DNA of 64,000 nucleotides, taken from NCBI GenBank assembly GCA_029948255.1, contig JALIZF010001638.1, positions 124,001 through 188,000 of the forward strand. Direction: 5' to 3'. The position numbers and the translations under genes were made by a program. The notes under the pieces were generated by a model, which had not been told where the DNA came from, ran no database searches, and was given only the letters and a program-made list of their open reading frames with translations. Below are positions 46,731 through 58,290 of this stretch, piece after piece. Origin of the DNA: Telmatactis stephensoni (Eukaryota; Cnidaria; Anthozoa; Actiniaria; Isophelliidae). How positions within the stretch are numbered: position 1 is the stretch's first letter; every line of letters starts with the position of its first letter.

Positions 46731-47443
46731 TTTGACAGATGATGTGCTTAAGAGTAAATATACCTTTTAAAGATCAAGTCTCTTCGAACTTAATTAGAAA
46801 ACAAATGCGTGATCTAAGTTCTAAAATTGGTGTAGATGTACAACCAGTGTTTACCAGCAGAAAACTAGAACAAGATTTGAAACCAAAAGAAATCAAGCCC
46901 TCCATCGTTAACCAACATAGCGTTGTTTATTTATATCAATGTGATTTGTGCGATGCAAATTACGTCGGTTATACGACACGACATTTATTTCAACGCATTT
47001 CTGATCATAAATATTCAGCTATTGGTAGACATTTAAAGGATTGCCATGGTAACATTAACTTTTTAAAGGAGAATAATTTTAGTGTTTTAAAGAAATGTTG
47101 TACTAAATGGATTGCTTAATTAACGAAATGTTATTTATTCGAAGAATTAAGACCGAACTTGAAACACTCAGAGCGACTCCCTTAAGGCCAAGGTCTTTGT
47201 TTAACATTTAATTTTATTAATTTTATTCATATTAGCTTAACTTCCTCTAGGCCAAGTTCTTTGTTTGATATTTAATTGTATTCATATTATACTATATAAC
47301 TTAACTCTTTTATAACTTTTATCACTTGATAATGACGTTTAGGAAGCGTCGAAACGTCGTGTATAAATATATTTTACTATGTTAGCAAACATTTTATCGC
47401 AGATTTTTATAGTTAAATGTTTTAAAAAATCTTTATTATTACG
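46731..47443 (+). mobile_element. 5'-truncated Penelope-like element with GIY-YIG endonuclease remnant
   Basis: An open frame at 46739-47119 encodes 126 residues: an RT-thumb-like N-terminal part (LIRKQMRDLSSKIG, LEQDLKPKEIKPSIV) then a GIY-YIG core (VVYLYQCDLCDANYVGYTTR, a HLFQRISDH helix). This is the arrangement at the C-terminus of Penelope-like retroelements. The frame is lost after KKCCTKW, and typical downstream sequence continues in other frames. The 3' part has AATGACGTTTAGGAAGCGTC. A perfect 11-bp target duplication AAAACTGAATA flanks it (46720-46730, 47444-47454). The full element would be several kb; only its 3' end is here, so it cannot move by itself. Confidence 0.88.
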
Positions 47444-47586
47444 AAAACTGAATAACACTAATTAAAGAAAGACAGAGAAAGAATGATTTGACGATAAAAG
47501 GCTGCGATAAAACATTTAAAAATCTTGAAAACATAGTAAAACATAGTAAAACGTTTCCAGAATGTCATTATCAAGTGAAAAAATTA

Positions 47587-47946
47587 GAATGAGCTTTTAT
47601 CATGTAATTTCAAAAGTCACAGTACAGAAGTATAATTACCATAACTGGAAAGAGCACATCAAAATTAGTAAAAATGTGAAGTTTGAATGAAGTAACTTTC
47701 AAACTCACGAAGATATGAATTTTCCGAAATCGAAATTTTGTATGAAAACATTCGCTGGTAGGCAAGAGATGCCTACCAGCAAAAGGTTTTCTTACAAATT
47801 CACACTTTTCAAAAATTCATATTCTCGCGAGTTTAGGATTTAATTCCTTCAAACTTCACTGCCTTGCTAATTTTAACATGCTCTTTCCAGCTATGGTAAT
47901 TCTTTTTCTGTTTTGCGAATTTAAAAATACCTGATAAAAGCTCATT
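47587..47946. mobile_element. Inverted-repeat element centred on a perfect palindrome
   Basis: Arms of about 165 bp: AATGAGCTTTTATCATG / CTGATAAAAGCTCATT at the ends, and GCTGGTAGGCA / TGCCTACCAGC at the centre (47754-47780). Arms are diverged in the middle. Noncoding. Confidence 0.8.
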
Positions 47947-49777
47947 GTACTAAGCTATATATGAAAGAATTGAATGATGACATAATGAAAGAATGATGAA
48001 TAATTATTTCAGTAGTACTACTAAATGGGTACAAAAAAAAAACAAAAAACAAAACAATTATACTATTTCCTGATGTAGCACTTGGTCAGAGACCAGAAAT
48101 TTTTGAAAATACACAACAATATTTTGTTTTTCTGATAGCAAGGCTCTTTATATGGTAGTGTAAAAATGTCAAGAAAACCATGCAAATCAGGACAACGATC
48201 ATAACAACTGAATCCTATATCACATTTTCTGATTTGATTTATAATATAAAAATTAATTAGGTACTACCTACTAGCTTTAAGCAGTGCTTATGTGTGTGCT
48301 GCCAAAAGAATTTTAAAGGTAGGCAAAGCGCTCTATATGTGGGATGTGGAACTACAAAGACGTCTGCATCGGAGGCTAACTAAAACCAGGAATTCCAAAT
48401 AGCACATGTGAGTACCTAGAATCGGTATGCGAACAGGTTTGTTCAACTTTCCCAGTACTGTCACTGTTTTTATTGGCTAACTGCTATCGAATATAAAACT
48501 GGTTTTAACCGGTTTGGTAGGTGGCTGAATCAACAGGGTGACCGTTTTCTCAAATCAGATGGCTAGAATAGGAATGCTGCCGGCGCTCGCTCGCTGAGGC
48601 TCGCTCGCTTGGCAGCAAATAGCCCAGCTCCCATTTACATAAAATAATAATTTTCAGTATTTTGTTTTTGACGTTTTTGATTAGATCAATTGGGCGTCCT
48701 GTTGTAATTCACCTTCAAAGTCTGCATTTTGTTGAAAAAGTTGAAATAAAGATTATAAATCAAGCTTTTTAGCATTTGCTATAGGATTTTGTATATATGC
48801 TCTAACCCTTCAGTCTCTTGAGAATTATAGGGCATACAGGCTCAGTCACCTTTATTAATTACAGTGATATTATGTTCAGTTTTTCCAAAGTTATCTATAT
48901 TCCGAATAAAGAGTCATAATAGGTACAAAAGACTTGTTGACATTACATTTTCTTATTCAAGGATCTTAACCTTGAAGTGTTTTCCTTGCTGTTTTCCTTC
49001 GAAGCATAGTCCTAGTTTTTACACTCAATGGAGACGATTATTGATTTCCCACTTTACAGATTAATGTCCATTAAAATCGCTAAACTTTTACGAAGTTGTC
49101 ATGGAAACTGTAATTCGTACAACTTTGCAGGTAAATCACTCAATCAATTAAAAATGATAACTTTTCTCCTTTTTCTTCGCAAAAAAATAGTTAGAATCGC
49201 GATACAAAACTAAACGCTGCGCGACTCCGCCAATACCGAATATATTTTCTCCCAACTAGCCCTCATTACAAATGAAGTCTATTTGAAGTGATTTTTCTAC
49301 CATATTGTAAAAATACTATTAACACTGAATTTGTGTTTGGAGAATGCTTTCAAGATCGCTAATCCTGGCGCGAGGAAAAATAAGTGAGGATTAGACATGC
49401 CAAAATGCCTTGCCTAACGGGATGTGACGGAGCATTAGTACAATAGACAACTTCTCAAATCTAATCCCCCGCTATTCCCCAGGTAGTTAGGGGCAGGAGT
49501 TTCTACTGACTGGTGTATAAACTTGAATATACCATTATGAATAATTTTCTAAGGTAACTGAAGTGCAGTGGATCGCACCAAGTCAAATAATGGAACAAAA
49601 GTCTAAATAAATACTTTGGCCTTAATTGAAGGGAAGTTGGATTGCGTGCATGCTATATATATGAAATGCTGTACATCAGGGATTAGGGATTATGGAAATC
49701 AAACTTAAGGGTATCAATTTGGAATTTTAATAGTGGTGATGTACAATAGAATTTACAATATATGGAGAAGTCTTGTG
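47947..49777. other. Spacer and distal 5' flank of copy 4, no gene
   Basis: A GCTCGCTCGCT-rich short repeat lies at about 48583-48613. Small frames (for example 48864-49064) have no recognisable motif. From about 49700 the sequence is the conserved promoter-proximal flank of the transporter copies. Confidence 0.5.
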
Positions 49778-49785
49778 TATAAAAG
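49778..49785 (+). promoter_or_regulatory. TATA box of copy 4
   Basis: TATAAAAG 100 bp before the ATG, in the same context as copies 3 and 5. Confidence 0.65.
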
Positions 49786-49877
49786 CACTTCCCAAAATAT
49801 TGACGTTACATTCCTCATTTTTCTTTTAGATTGCAGTTGATAAGGCAGGATTATAAACCATCTTCAAATTCACGACC

Positions 49878-52800
49878 ATGAAGGACAAAGACGCAAGAAA
49901 CCCAGCGGACGATGCAGGCTGTTTCTCCGCAATTTTTCTTTCATGGATGAATAGCCTTTTACGACTTGGAAGCAAACGTCCATTGAACGAAGATGACTTG
50001 TTTCCACTATCGGAAAACTGCAAAACACAAGTCATTGTAGAAACGTTTGAAGAAAAGTGGAGAGAAGAGCTTCTAAGAGCTGAAATTCAAGGGAGACACC
50101 CTCGATTATGGAGAGCCATGCTTCGATTTGTGTCATTATTCGAATATCTGTTGATCATCTCGTTAAGGCTTGGTGAAAGTGTTCTAAGTTTCAGTATAAT
50201 TGTGTTTCTATGGTACTATTTAAGACTATTGGAAGATGATGATAAAAATAGAAGTATTTGGTACTCCATCGGTGCTGTTGCTGGTATTTCAATTAGTGGT
50301 ATCGCTAAAGTCTTTCTGCTGCATCACAGTCGCCTGAGATGTCTTATTGTTGGAATGCAACTCAAGGTAGCATGTATTGGAATAACTTACAAGAAGGTAG
50401 GTAGTTGACAAATTAGTCTTATGTCCCATTCACACCAACTAAACCAGTTTTAGAATTTTCCCGTTTGGTGATTACGCTCACCAGCCATCTCGGGCCTCAG
50501 AGAAATTTCAAACTACCTTGTTAAAAGATATTATAATTAAGAAGGTTTTTTACCTTGTTTATATGCTGTGCATTGTTGTGCACATGGTGTGAGCAACTAA
50601 ATTTGATGACCTTTTAATTTGATTTAACCATCTTCAACATGTTTAACAGGTCATTAATGTGCCGGCAAGGATCCGTTGTAGCAGTTGCATGTAGAGATGA
50701 GGAAGTTTCATATCAGACCTTCTCACCATATTTATATGATTTATATTGTAAACTTTGCTAATTTAAGGCGGTGATCAACTCAGTACCAAAACGGATATCT
50801 ATTTTATATTTTAGGCGCTTTCTTCCAATCGCTGTAATCTTTCTAAAGTAGGGGCAGGGAAAGTCACCAATTTAGTCTCCAACGACGCCATACGAATGGA
50901 AGAAATTGGCGTTTGTTTTATGTTTTGTACCATGACAGCTCTTGATAATTTCATGGCTTTGGCTTCGATGTGGTTTCTTCTTGGATGGCAGTCACTATCT
51001 GGTATCTTGGCTGCAGTTGTTTTGCTCTTCATTCAGGTCTTGTTATCCAAACAATTTGCGACATTTCGAGCAAAACAAACAGTAGCAACGGACAAACGTC
51101 TATCTACCATGAATGACATCGTGAAAGGAATCCGGATGGTTAAGATGTGCGGCTGGGAAGACAACTACAGTGAATTAATCCGAACACTGAGAAGGTATCA
51201 AACTAGAGTAGATTTCATTGGCTGTGAAAGTATCACAGTATACATTCGTGGTGTCTTGCTCTCAGCCTAGGGTATCGCGTCCCAAGGCATTGTAAATTCC
51301 GAGATGTGTCCTGCACATAATGTAGGCATAAAGGTTTTTCATATTCATGAACTAAAATCTTCACCGTTTATACTAACGTAAATCAGCGATTATGTGGATT
51401 TCATTCATGGGTGGCATGGTTGATATTATGATTGGCCGAGCGGTGACAGCGCTGGCCATTCACCACTGAGTTCCGGGCTCGAGTCGCAGCTCGGGCGCGG
51501 GATCATATGTGAACTGAGTTTGTCTGATGTATTGTTCTTTCCCATATCACAAGGGTTTTTTTCTCCGAGTTCTGTGCGGTTTTCCCTCCCTCAGCAAAAT
51601 CCGGCAACATATCATTGATTGAATGAACATTCATGTGAATTGAGCGTTTTTGTAAAATATTTAACTGTTGAGGTAGTGACTGTGAGATCGAAGACGGCCC
51701 AATAGACGATCGAATGTATAACCGAGAACTAAATTGGCTCCGTCTATAATCAAAGAGATATTCAAATATCATAAACACAATCAATTATAATTAGAAATTC
51801 TGTAACACCGTAAAAAACGAAAGTATACGTACTTGTTAAATGGCTTGATATTTCAAGCCTTGGCACTTCATCGGAGTAAAAAGAGAAGAAACTCGAAACG
51901 TACCGCCTCTATAATTTAAGTACTCTTTACAGTGTTGCAGATTTTATTTATCCCTTATTACATCATTATATACCGACGCAGCCAAACTAGTTCACTCGAT
52001 ACTTTTTGTCTATTATCCACTAGAAAATGCGACCATGACGACGACGACGATGATGATGATGATGATGAGAATGAGAATGGTGATGATGATGATTCTTACC
52101 GTTGATTTACACACCAATAGCCTGCTCCCTCGAGCGTCACCCCTCCACATCTTCTTTATAACTCCACAAAGAATTACTTAATTACTTAACCAATTTTCTC
52201 CTTTTTTTCTAGGAAAGAGGTTAATTTGGTTCGTGTAAAAAGCATCATCATGTCGTTCTCTGAGGGTCTGTGGTTCACTCTAGTTTTGGTGGCAGTCCTT
52301 GTCTCTGTTATTACCATGCTTTATGCAGGAATTCTCCTTACTTCTGTTAACCTCTTCATGCTCTTTACAATACTAAGCACGGCTTCAGATTCGATCAATT
52401 TTCAAGTTTATGGTGCACGAGGTCTTTACGATGCTGCTGTTTCCATTAATCGAATCGAAAAGTTCTTATTGTCGGATGTTGTACCAGAAGCAGATCAAAA
52501 GAAAGGTTCAAGAAGAAAACAAATTGGTAAATTCTATGGAATTTTTAACAACAAAGAAAGGACGTCTCAAGGCCAAAATAAACCCACGAACTTTGCATAC
52601 ATTCCTCTCATTAATACAAGGGAGCATCGTGACACCTCCGCTGATATCCAAAAAGAATTCCAAGCTAACACTACTCAAGTAACTGGACCTGAGCCACATA
52701 TTTTAGTTTCTCAAATGTCCTGTAGCTGGATTGATAATATCAACTATTCCACACTCCACAACATTTCTTTTGAATTTAAGTCCAACAAGTTAATGATTAT

Positions 52801-55800
52801 AACCGGACCTGTGGGAAGCGGTAAGACAACTCTTCTCATGGCAATACTGAAAGAGGTTTTTATTCAAGAAGGCAAAGTTTCCACTCAAGGCCAAATAGCT
52901 TTTGTTGGTCAAATTCCTTGGGTTTTTACTGGAACCGTTCGTGAAAACATTCTCTTTGGTAAACCTTATAACAAAGAGCGTTATCAGAGAGTTGTAGAAT
53001 GCTGCGATCTCTGGCAAGACATCAAGCGGTTTCCCAAAGGAGACTTGAGCATGCTTGGACAGCGCGGTGTGTTGTTAAGTGGTGGTCAGCGAACACGAGT
53101 TGCTTTGGCACGCGCAGTGTATTCAGACAGTGATATAATTGTTTTGGATGATCCTCTTAGTGCCGTAGATGGGAAAGTCGGTCAACATATCATGGACAAG
53201 TGTATTTGTGGAGAACTGTCAGGCAAGATTAGAATTCTTGTCACGCATCAATTACAACATCTTCACAGAGCTGATGAGATCTTAGTTATCAAAGAGGGTT
53301 GCATCGTGAGCCAAGGGTCGTTTGCAGAAGTTGTTGAAAGCCGGGAGGGGAGGGACGTTTTTGACAAAATTATTTTTTCAGACTCCAAGCCAAATGCATC
53401 AGTCAAGAATGATTCTAATATGGAGTCTCGAGTATTGTCGTCCGTTGATGACTCGCATGAAGAATTTAGAGGAACAGATTTGAAAGAGGAAGAAGAAAAT
53501 AAAGCAAGTGGGACAGTATCGATGAGGTTATACTGGGATTACTTGAAGACTGGTTCATCGACAGCAGCTGTGGTCCTGTTTTTTATCTTCTGCCTAATTG
53601 TTCAAGGTAATACATTTGAACTTTCACCTACTACCACCTCATTATTAATGCCACCACCCTAAAACTGTAAATATTGGTCGCGCCCAAAAAGTGATTCTTA
53701 TACTGAACCCTTACTACAATGACCACCTCTCTATACAATGACCACCTCTCTACAATGATCACCTCTCTACAATGATCACCTCTCTTTAATGATCACCTCT
53801 CTACAATGATCACCTCTCTACAATAACCACCTCTATACAATGATCACCTCTCTACAATGACCACCTCTCTACAATGATCACCTCTCTACAATGATCACCT
53901 CTCTACAATGACCACCTCTCTACAATGATCACCTTTCTACAATGATCACCTCTCTACAATGATCACCTCTCTAAAGTAACTACCACATCAATATATATTT
54001 AGATTGCTGACGATACTCAAAACTTCGTCTTTACATTTTTTTTTTCTTTTTGTGCCAAGGTTTCATTGTAGCGCCTAACTGGTGGCTGAAAATCATGTCT
54101 TACATGTCCTTTGAGAAGCAGCAAAACACTTCTTCTATCGGCATCTTCTCTGGATTAGTGGCCAGTGCGGTTGTCCTAGCGACCATAAGAATGATCCTTT
54201 TGTTCCTTCTTCTTCTGAGGTCCTCCGAGAAACTCCATGATATGATAGCTCAGGCCGTTATGAAGTCCCCTGTCTTGTTCTTTGATACCAATCCCGTGGG
54301 AAGAATCATGAATCGCTTTTCCAAAGACATCGGCACCATGGACGACTTACTTCCTTATAAGTGGAGTCTGATTATATCAGTGCTTTTCCAACTTGTTGGA
54401 GTGTATGCGGTAGCTGGCGCAGTCAACTACTGGTTCGTAATTATTATGGCACCAACAGTGGTTGTCTTCCTGTGTTTATGTCGCTATTTTCTCAAGACTG
54501 CCCGTGAGTTATCAAGAATTGAGGCCCTGCGCTGTAGTCCAGTTTACGACTACATCTCCGAGACAATGGAAGGATTGGAAGTCATCCATTCATTTCACAT
54601 GCAGGATTCAAGTTTGGCAAAGCTTTATAGGTAAGTACTTATCTACAAATCGATTTTGCTCGTCGCTCGTCGTTTTTTCTCGGTTCAACTTGATCAATTT
54701 GTAAAACATGTGATAACATTTCCGTTAAACAGCTTAAAATAAACGACGTCAAGGAATTCGGGCGTGATAGTACGTGATGACATCATATCGTATCGTTAGC
54801 CAAACTACCAACGAAAGCGGGTCATGATCAAATATTACGAATCTCGAAATGAAAATGAATCACCACGCTTTTTTTTTTTGGAAGTGCTGTAGCCACAGCA
54901 ATTTTCGATTCTTCAGTGCCTAATTTGCGTTTACAGAAAACGTTGCACAATTAGAACTCGATTCTACTCCTTCTGTAGTTCAATGATGGTTGCGTAAAAC
55001 GTCTGTAGGACATATTGCTGCTTTGGACATGCGATGCAACTCTTAGGGCTGGTTCACAAACCGCATAAGCATAAGTATACGCAGACTCAATAACGTACTG
55101 CTCATTATAAGTTTTTGTCTTTTCTCACACCTGAGTGATCTGAATGCGCTACTGAGTCTGCGTATGTTGCTCGCGAACCGACCCTTAAGCTTTGTTACAG
55201 AAAAAGTTGCGTCATGCAGCCGGGCTTTTGATTTCGATTTTCATGGTGTAATATCATTTATATCCCCAGCCTGCAAGACATGCACTCTAGAGCGTTCTAT
55301 TTAATAGTGTGTTTAACTAGATGGATAAGTATCTACGTTGATTTTCTCGGAGCTCTGTTAACAAGTATGGTTGGCATTGGAACATTGGTGTTTTCAATGG
55401 ATTCAGGTACAGATTTATGTGAAAGTGCAAAGTAATGATGATGTTAGCCTAGTGGTTAGGTATTTTCCATTGTTCATAATGCTTATGTGCATTGTCGTCA
55501 TGAGCTCATTTTCAACTCTGTTGTTGATTTACATTTTAATATTTGCTCATTAAAATGAGGAGCGTCGTGGAAAGAATTCTTTAGGAGGTTTGGTTGATTT
55601 TTATTTAATGGAACCTTCTAAAAAAGCGAATCAAATAGTTAAAGAACATAGAGCTGTTATGGGAGGCAGGGAAGAGAATTCAACAGTAACTACAGCAGTG
55701 TGTTTTCTTTTTTACAGCGACTGTAGGGCTTGTGTTGTCGTACCTCATTTCATTACTGAGCATAGTGTCCACCAGTATCCGTAATGCATCCGTAACTGAT

Positions 55801-56655
55801 ACAAAAATGATCTCTGTAGAGCGCATCAAAGAGTACACCAAACTTCCTCCAGAACCTGGTTATGCCAGGAAACGTAAACCACCAAATACCTGGCCCAGCC
55901 AAGGAGCTGTTAGTCTGCGTGGGGTGTTCATGTCGTACCAAGAAGCAGGACCTTTTGTGCTGGAAAATATAACTTTCGAAGGAAAACCACAAGAGAAGAT
56001 TGGCATCGTAGGTCGTACTGGAGCAGGCAAATCGTCTCTGGTTGCTGCTTTGTTTCGTATGCCCGACCCACAAGGCGAGGTGTTGATTGACGGAGAAGAC
56101 CTAGGGACTATAAACATCCAATCAGCACGCTGTTCTATGGCAGTGATAACTCAAGATCCTACTTTATTTGCTGGCAACTTGAGACGCAATTTAGACCCAT
56201 TTAATCGTTTCACTGAAGACGAAATGTGGACAGCACTGAAAAAGGTCCAAATGTTAGAACGCATCCAGAAAGTTCCAGATGGTCTAGATCATCAATTAGG
56301 GGAGGAAGAAACAGGGTTTAGTGTTGGAGAGAAACAACTACTATGCCTTGCTCGAGCGCTGCTCCAACGAAGTAAAATCCTTGTCCTGGATGAAGCAACA
56401 GCCAACGTGGACTTCAAAACTGATCAGCTTATTCAACAGGTCATCAGAGAAAAGTTTGTTCATTGCACCGTGCTGACTATAGCACACCGACTTAATACTA
56501 TCCTGGACTACGACCGGGTATTGGTTCTTGACCGGGGTCACGTGGTACAGTACGATAGTCCAGCAGTACTTGCAAAGGAAGCGAGTGGAACATTTGCAAA
56601 ACTGTTGGAAAGTCAGGGATTAGATAATCACGGGCATGAAACCAGATTGGTCTAG
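49878..56655 (+). CDS. ABCC4-like: ABCC4 (MRP4)-like ABC transporter, copy 4, intact with altered C-terminus
   Basis: About 1312 residues. Exons: 49878-50396, 50815-51194, 52213-53606, 54060-54630, 55270-55406, 55718-56655. All are GT-AG; the exon 4 acceptor is CCAAG instead of CCCAG. NBD1 motifs are GPVGSGKT, LSGGQ and VLDDP (Ile/Leu to Val just before the Asp pair). NBD2 motifs are GRTGAGKS, ETGFSVGEK (Gly to Glu upstream of the signature) and LVLDE. In exon 2 its membrane stretch (IGVCFMFCTMTALDN) matches copy 1, whereas exon 1 (EYLLIISLRLGES) matches copies 2, 3 and 5. A 14-bp deletion just before the ancestral stop replaces LHTQH with LDNHGHETRLV. Possible poly(A) signal ATTAAA at 56751. 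Confidence 0.94.
51407..51760 (+). mobile_element. tRNA-derived SINE (family 2) in intron 2 of copy 4
   Basis: The best preserved member: A box TGGCCGAGCGG and B box region GGGCTCGAGTCGC. It occupies the same site as the copies in transporter copies 3 and 5. Confidence 0.85.
52036..52096. repeat. GAT/GAC microsatellite in intron 2 of copy 4
   Basis: Same locus as the repeats in copies 1 and 3, with a different length and GAGAATG interruptions. Confidence 0.85.
53706..53978. repeat. 17-bp minisatellite in intron 3 of copy 4
   Basis: About 16 units of CTACAATGATCACCTCT, in the same phase and position as in copy 1. Confidence 0.95.
55046..55184. mobile_element. MITE in intron 4 of copy 4
   Basis: 139 bp with inverted ends GGGCTGGTTCACAAACCGC / GCGAACCGACCC and inner ACGCAGACTCA / TGAGTCTGCGT. 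It is flanked by TTA on both sides, the 3-bp TWA duplication typical of PIF/Harbinger elements. Copy 3 has the empty site CAACTCTTAAGCTTTG at about 42652. Confidence 0.92.
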
Positions 56656-57090
56656 ATTTCTAGCAAACATCAATGGGGCTTTTAATCCAAATTTGATGAA
56701 AGTCCCAATTTCTATTGGATGTTGATATCATCGCTATAGATATATTCTTGATTAAACTAATGTAAACATATAATAATAATCTAAACTGTTCTAAGTGTTT
56801 AGGAGTTCATGCAAGTGGACGAGAACCTCAACTGGAACGCCGACATCGGCAGCATTATTACAATAAAGTTGTATGTAATATTAATGAAAGAAAATTTCTC
56901 TCTCACTATCCAATGAAAACAAAATTTCAGTTACAGCTGCTGGTTGGTTTGGTATAGCCTGTCCCAAACGGCCTGTGATAAACTGCAAGGCCTGCAGGAC
57001 CGCTACACTACTTCATCAGTAGTTCTGCTAAGGGAACTGACTCAAATGGACATCATTAAGCGAAATGCTTCAACAGCATAAAGCTATTGA
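56656..57090 (+). mobile_element. 3' flank of copy 4 with decayed LINE RT fragment
   Basis: The flank from about 56670 matches the copy-2 3' flank (30110 onward), including the same decayed LINE RT piece (about 56770-57060, with DENLNWNA-like coding and GCCTGTGATAA). The long (AAT)n arrays of copy 2 are nearly absent here. Confidence 0.8.
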
Positions 57091-57276
57091 TCAATTAGAT
57101 AACAGAATGCCGCGCGCCCATTATAGACGCACGAGAGAAAATATATAGAACGGTTAACAAACGTAAGAGTGGCACGAGGCGTAGCCGAGTACGACTCTAG
57201 TTTGTTAAGAGTCCTTTATGTTTTCTCAAGTGCGTCTATAACGCAATGGGCAAGCGGCTTTCTGTTGTCTAATTGA
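57091..57276. mobile_element. Inverted-repeat element
   Basis: TCAATTAGATAACAGAATGC at the left mirrors the right end (TCTGTTGTCTAATTGA). Inner arms GCCCATTATAGACGCAC / GTGCGTCTATAACGCAATGGGC also match. 186 bp, noncoding. Confidence 0.8.
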
Positions 57277-57658
57277 TTTATAACAGAGCCTAGAACGTAA
57301 AAAACGGAACCGTGCAGCCCATGGGGAAATAGTTCATAGATTTTTCAGCCAATCAGAGCGACGACGGCAACGTGGACGACGACGGCATAAAACAATGCCT
57401 TTAATTACAAAATACAATAAATGCACCTGCAAATGTGTAGAACTGCAAAGATATCGACCGTACTCTTCAAAAGTACAACGTGGAAAGTCCAGATTTCACG
57501 CTCTACCGAGAACGGCAACTTGTAGAAGTAAATCAGCTTATTTTTCGTAGTCTGAATGTCACATGAAAATGAACAAGCGAAAGAAATAGCGTTATCGATT
57601 GTTCTTTATTCTTTTTTGGCGTCCCGTCTTCACTGACGTCGCTGTCGTCGTTGCCTTA

Positions 57659-57881
57659 AGGCGGCGGAATACGAGACACAAAAACCCTCAACTTGTCGCG
57701 CAACATTGTTGCGTTGCAGGTTTTTGATCGATGTTGCGCGTTTTTCACCTCCCGAAAATTTTTTTGTTGCGTGACAAGTTGGGATCGCGAGGTGAAAAAC
57801 GCGCAACATCAATCAAAAACCTGCAACGCAACAATGTTGCGCGACAAGTTAAGGGTTTTTGTGTCTCGTATTTCGCCGCCT
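57659..57881. mobile_element. MITE family H, near-perfect hairpin
   Basis: 223 bp flanked by TA. Arms of about 90 bp start AGGCGGCGGAATACGAGACA and include GTTGCGCGTTTTTCACCTC with its complement. The high arm identity suggests recent activity. Small frames on both strands here are artefacts. Confidence 0.92.
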
Positions 57882-58119
57882 TAAGGTCCAAAGAGGCACG
57901 CGCTACGACGACGAATTGGGCTTAGTGGTTCCGTTTTTGAACTCCTTAGTGTTGTCTTTGATACGTAATTATTTTTATAGTGAATCACAACATTTCTTTT
58001 AATCTAGAGTACTTTAATTCTGACTGTTCATTTTAAAAGTTATAGTTATACGAAGTAAGAATAATTCTACAGCCTTTTGTTTTTCTAGGTGTCATCTTGT
58101 CAATATATGCTTGTTAATC

Positions 58120-58290
58120 TTCTCTTTTTCGAAAAGTCCTCAAATTTATTACCAACATTTTCTTTCACACTGCGGTGTAAAAGCCGTAGTGTAAATTCTT
58201 TGCACGTCATAACCACGCGTCACGTGGTACAAACTAACCAATCAGAAAATCAGAATTTGTACAGTGTATGAAAACTGAATAACACTAATT
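58120..58290. repeat. Dispersed repeat carrying the empty site of the Penelope-like insertion
   Basis: Matches 46565-46730 plus 47455 onward: GTGTAAAAGCCGTAGTGTAA, CGTCACGTGGTACAAAC, then GTATGAAAACTGAATAACAC uninterrupted (the 11-bp target at 58271-58281). This shows what the site at 46730 looked like before insertion. Confidence 0.9.

Noticed and set aside
51430..51510. tRNA-Leu/Ser gene
   Set aside because: Same reasoning: the tRNA-like head belongs to a SINE found at the same intronic site in three paralogues.
57630..57925. Three overlapping small genes
   Set aside because: The frames mirror each other because the region is a near-perfect MITE hairpin.
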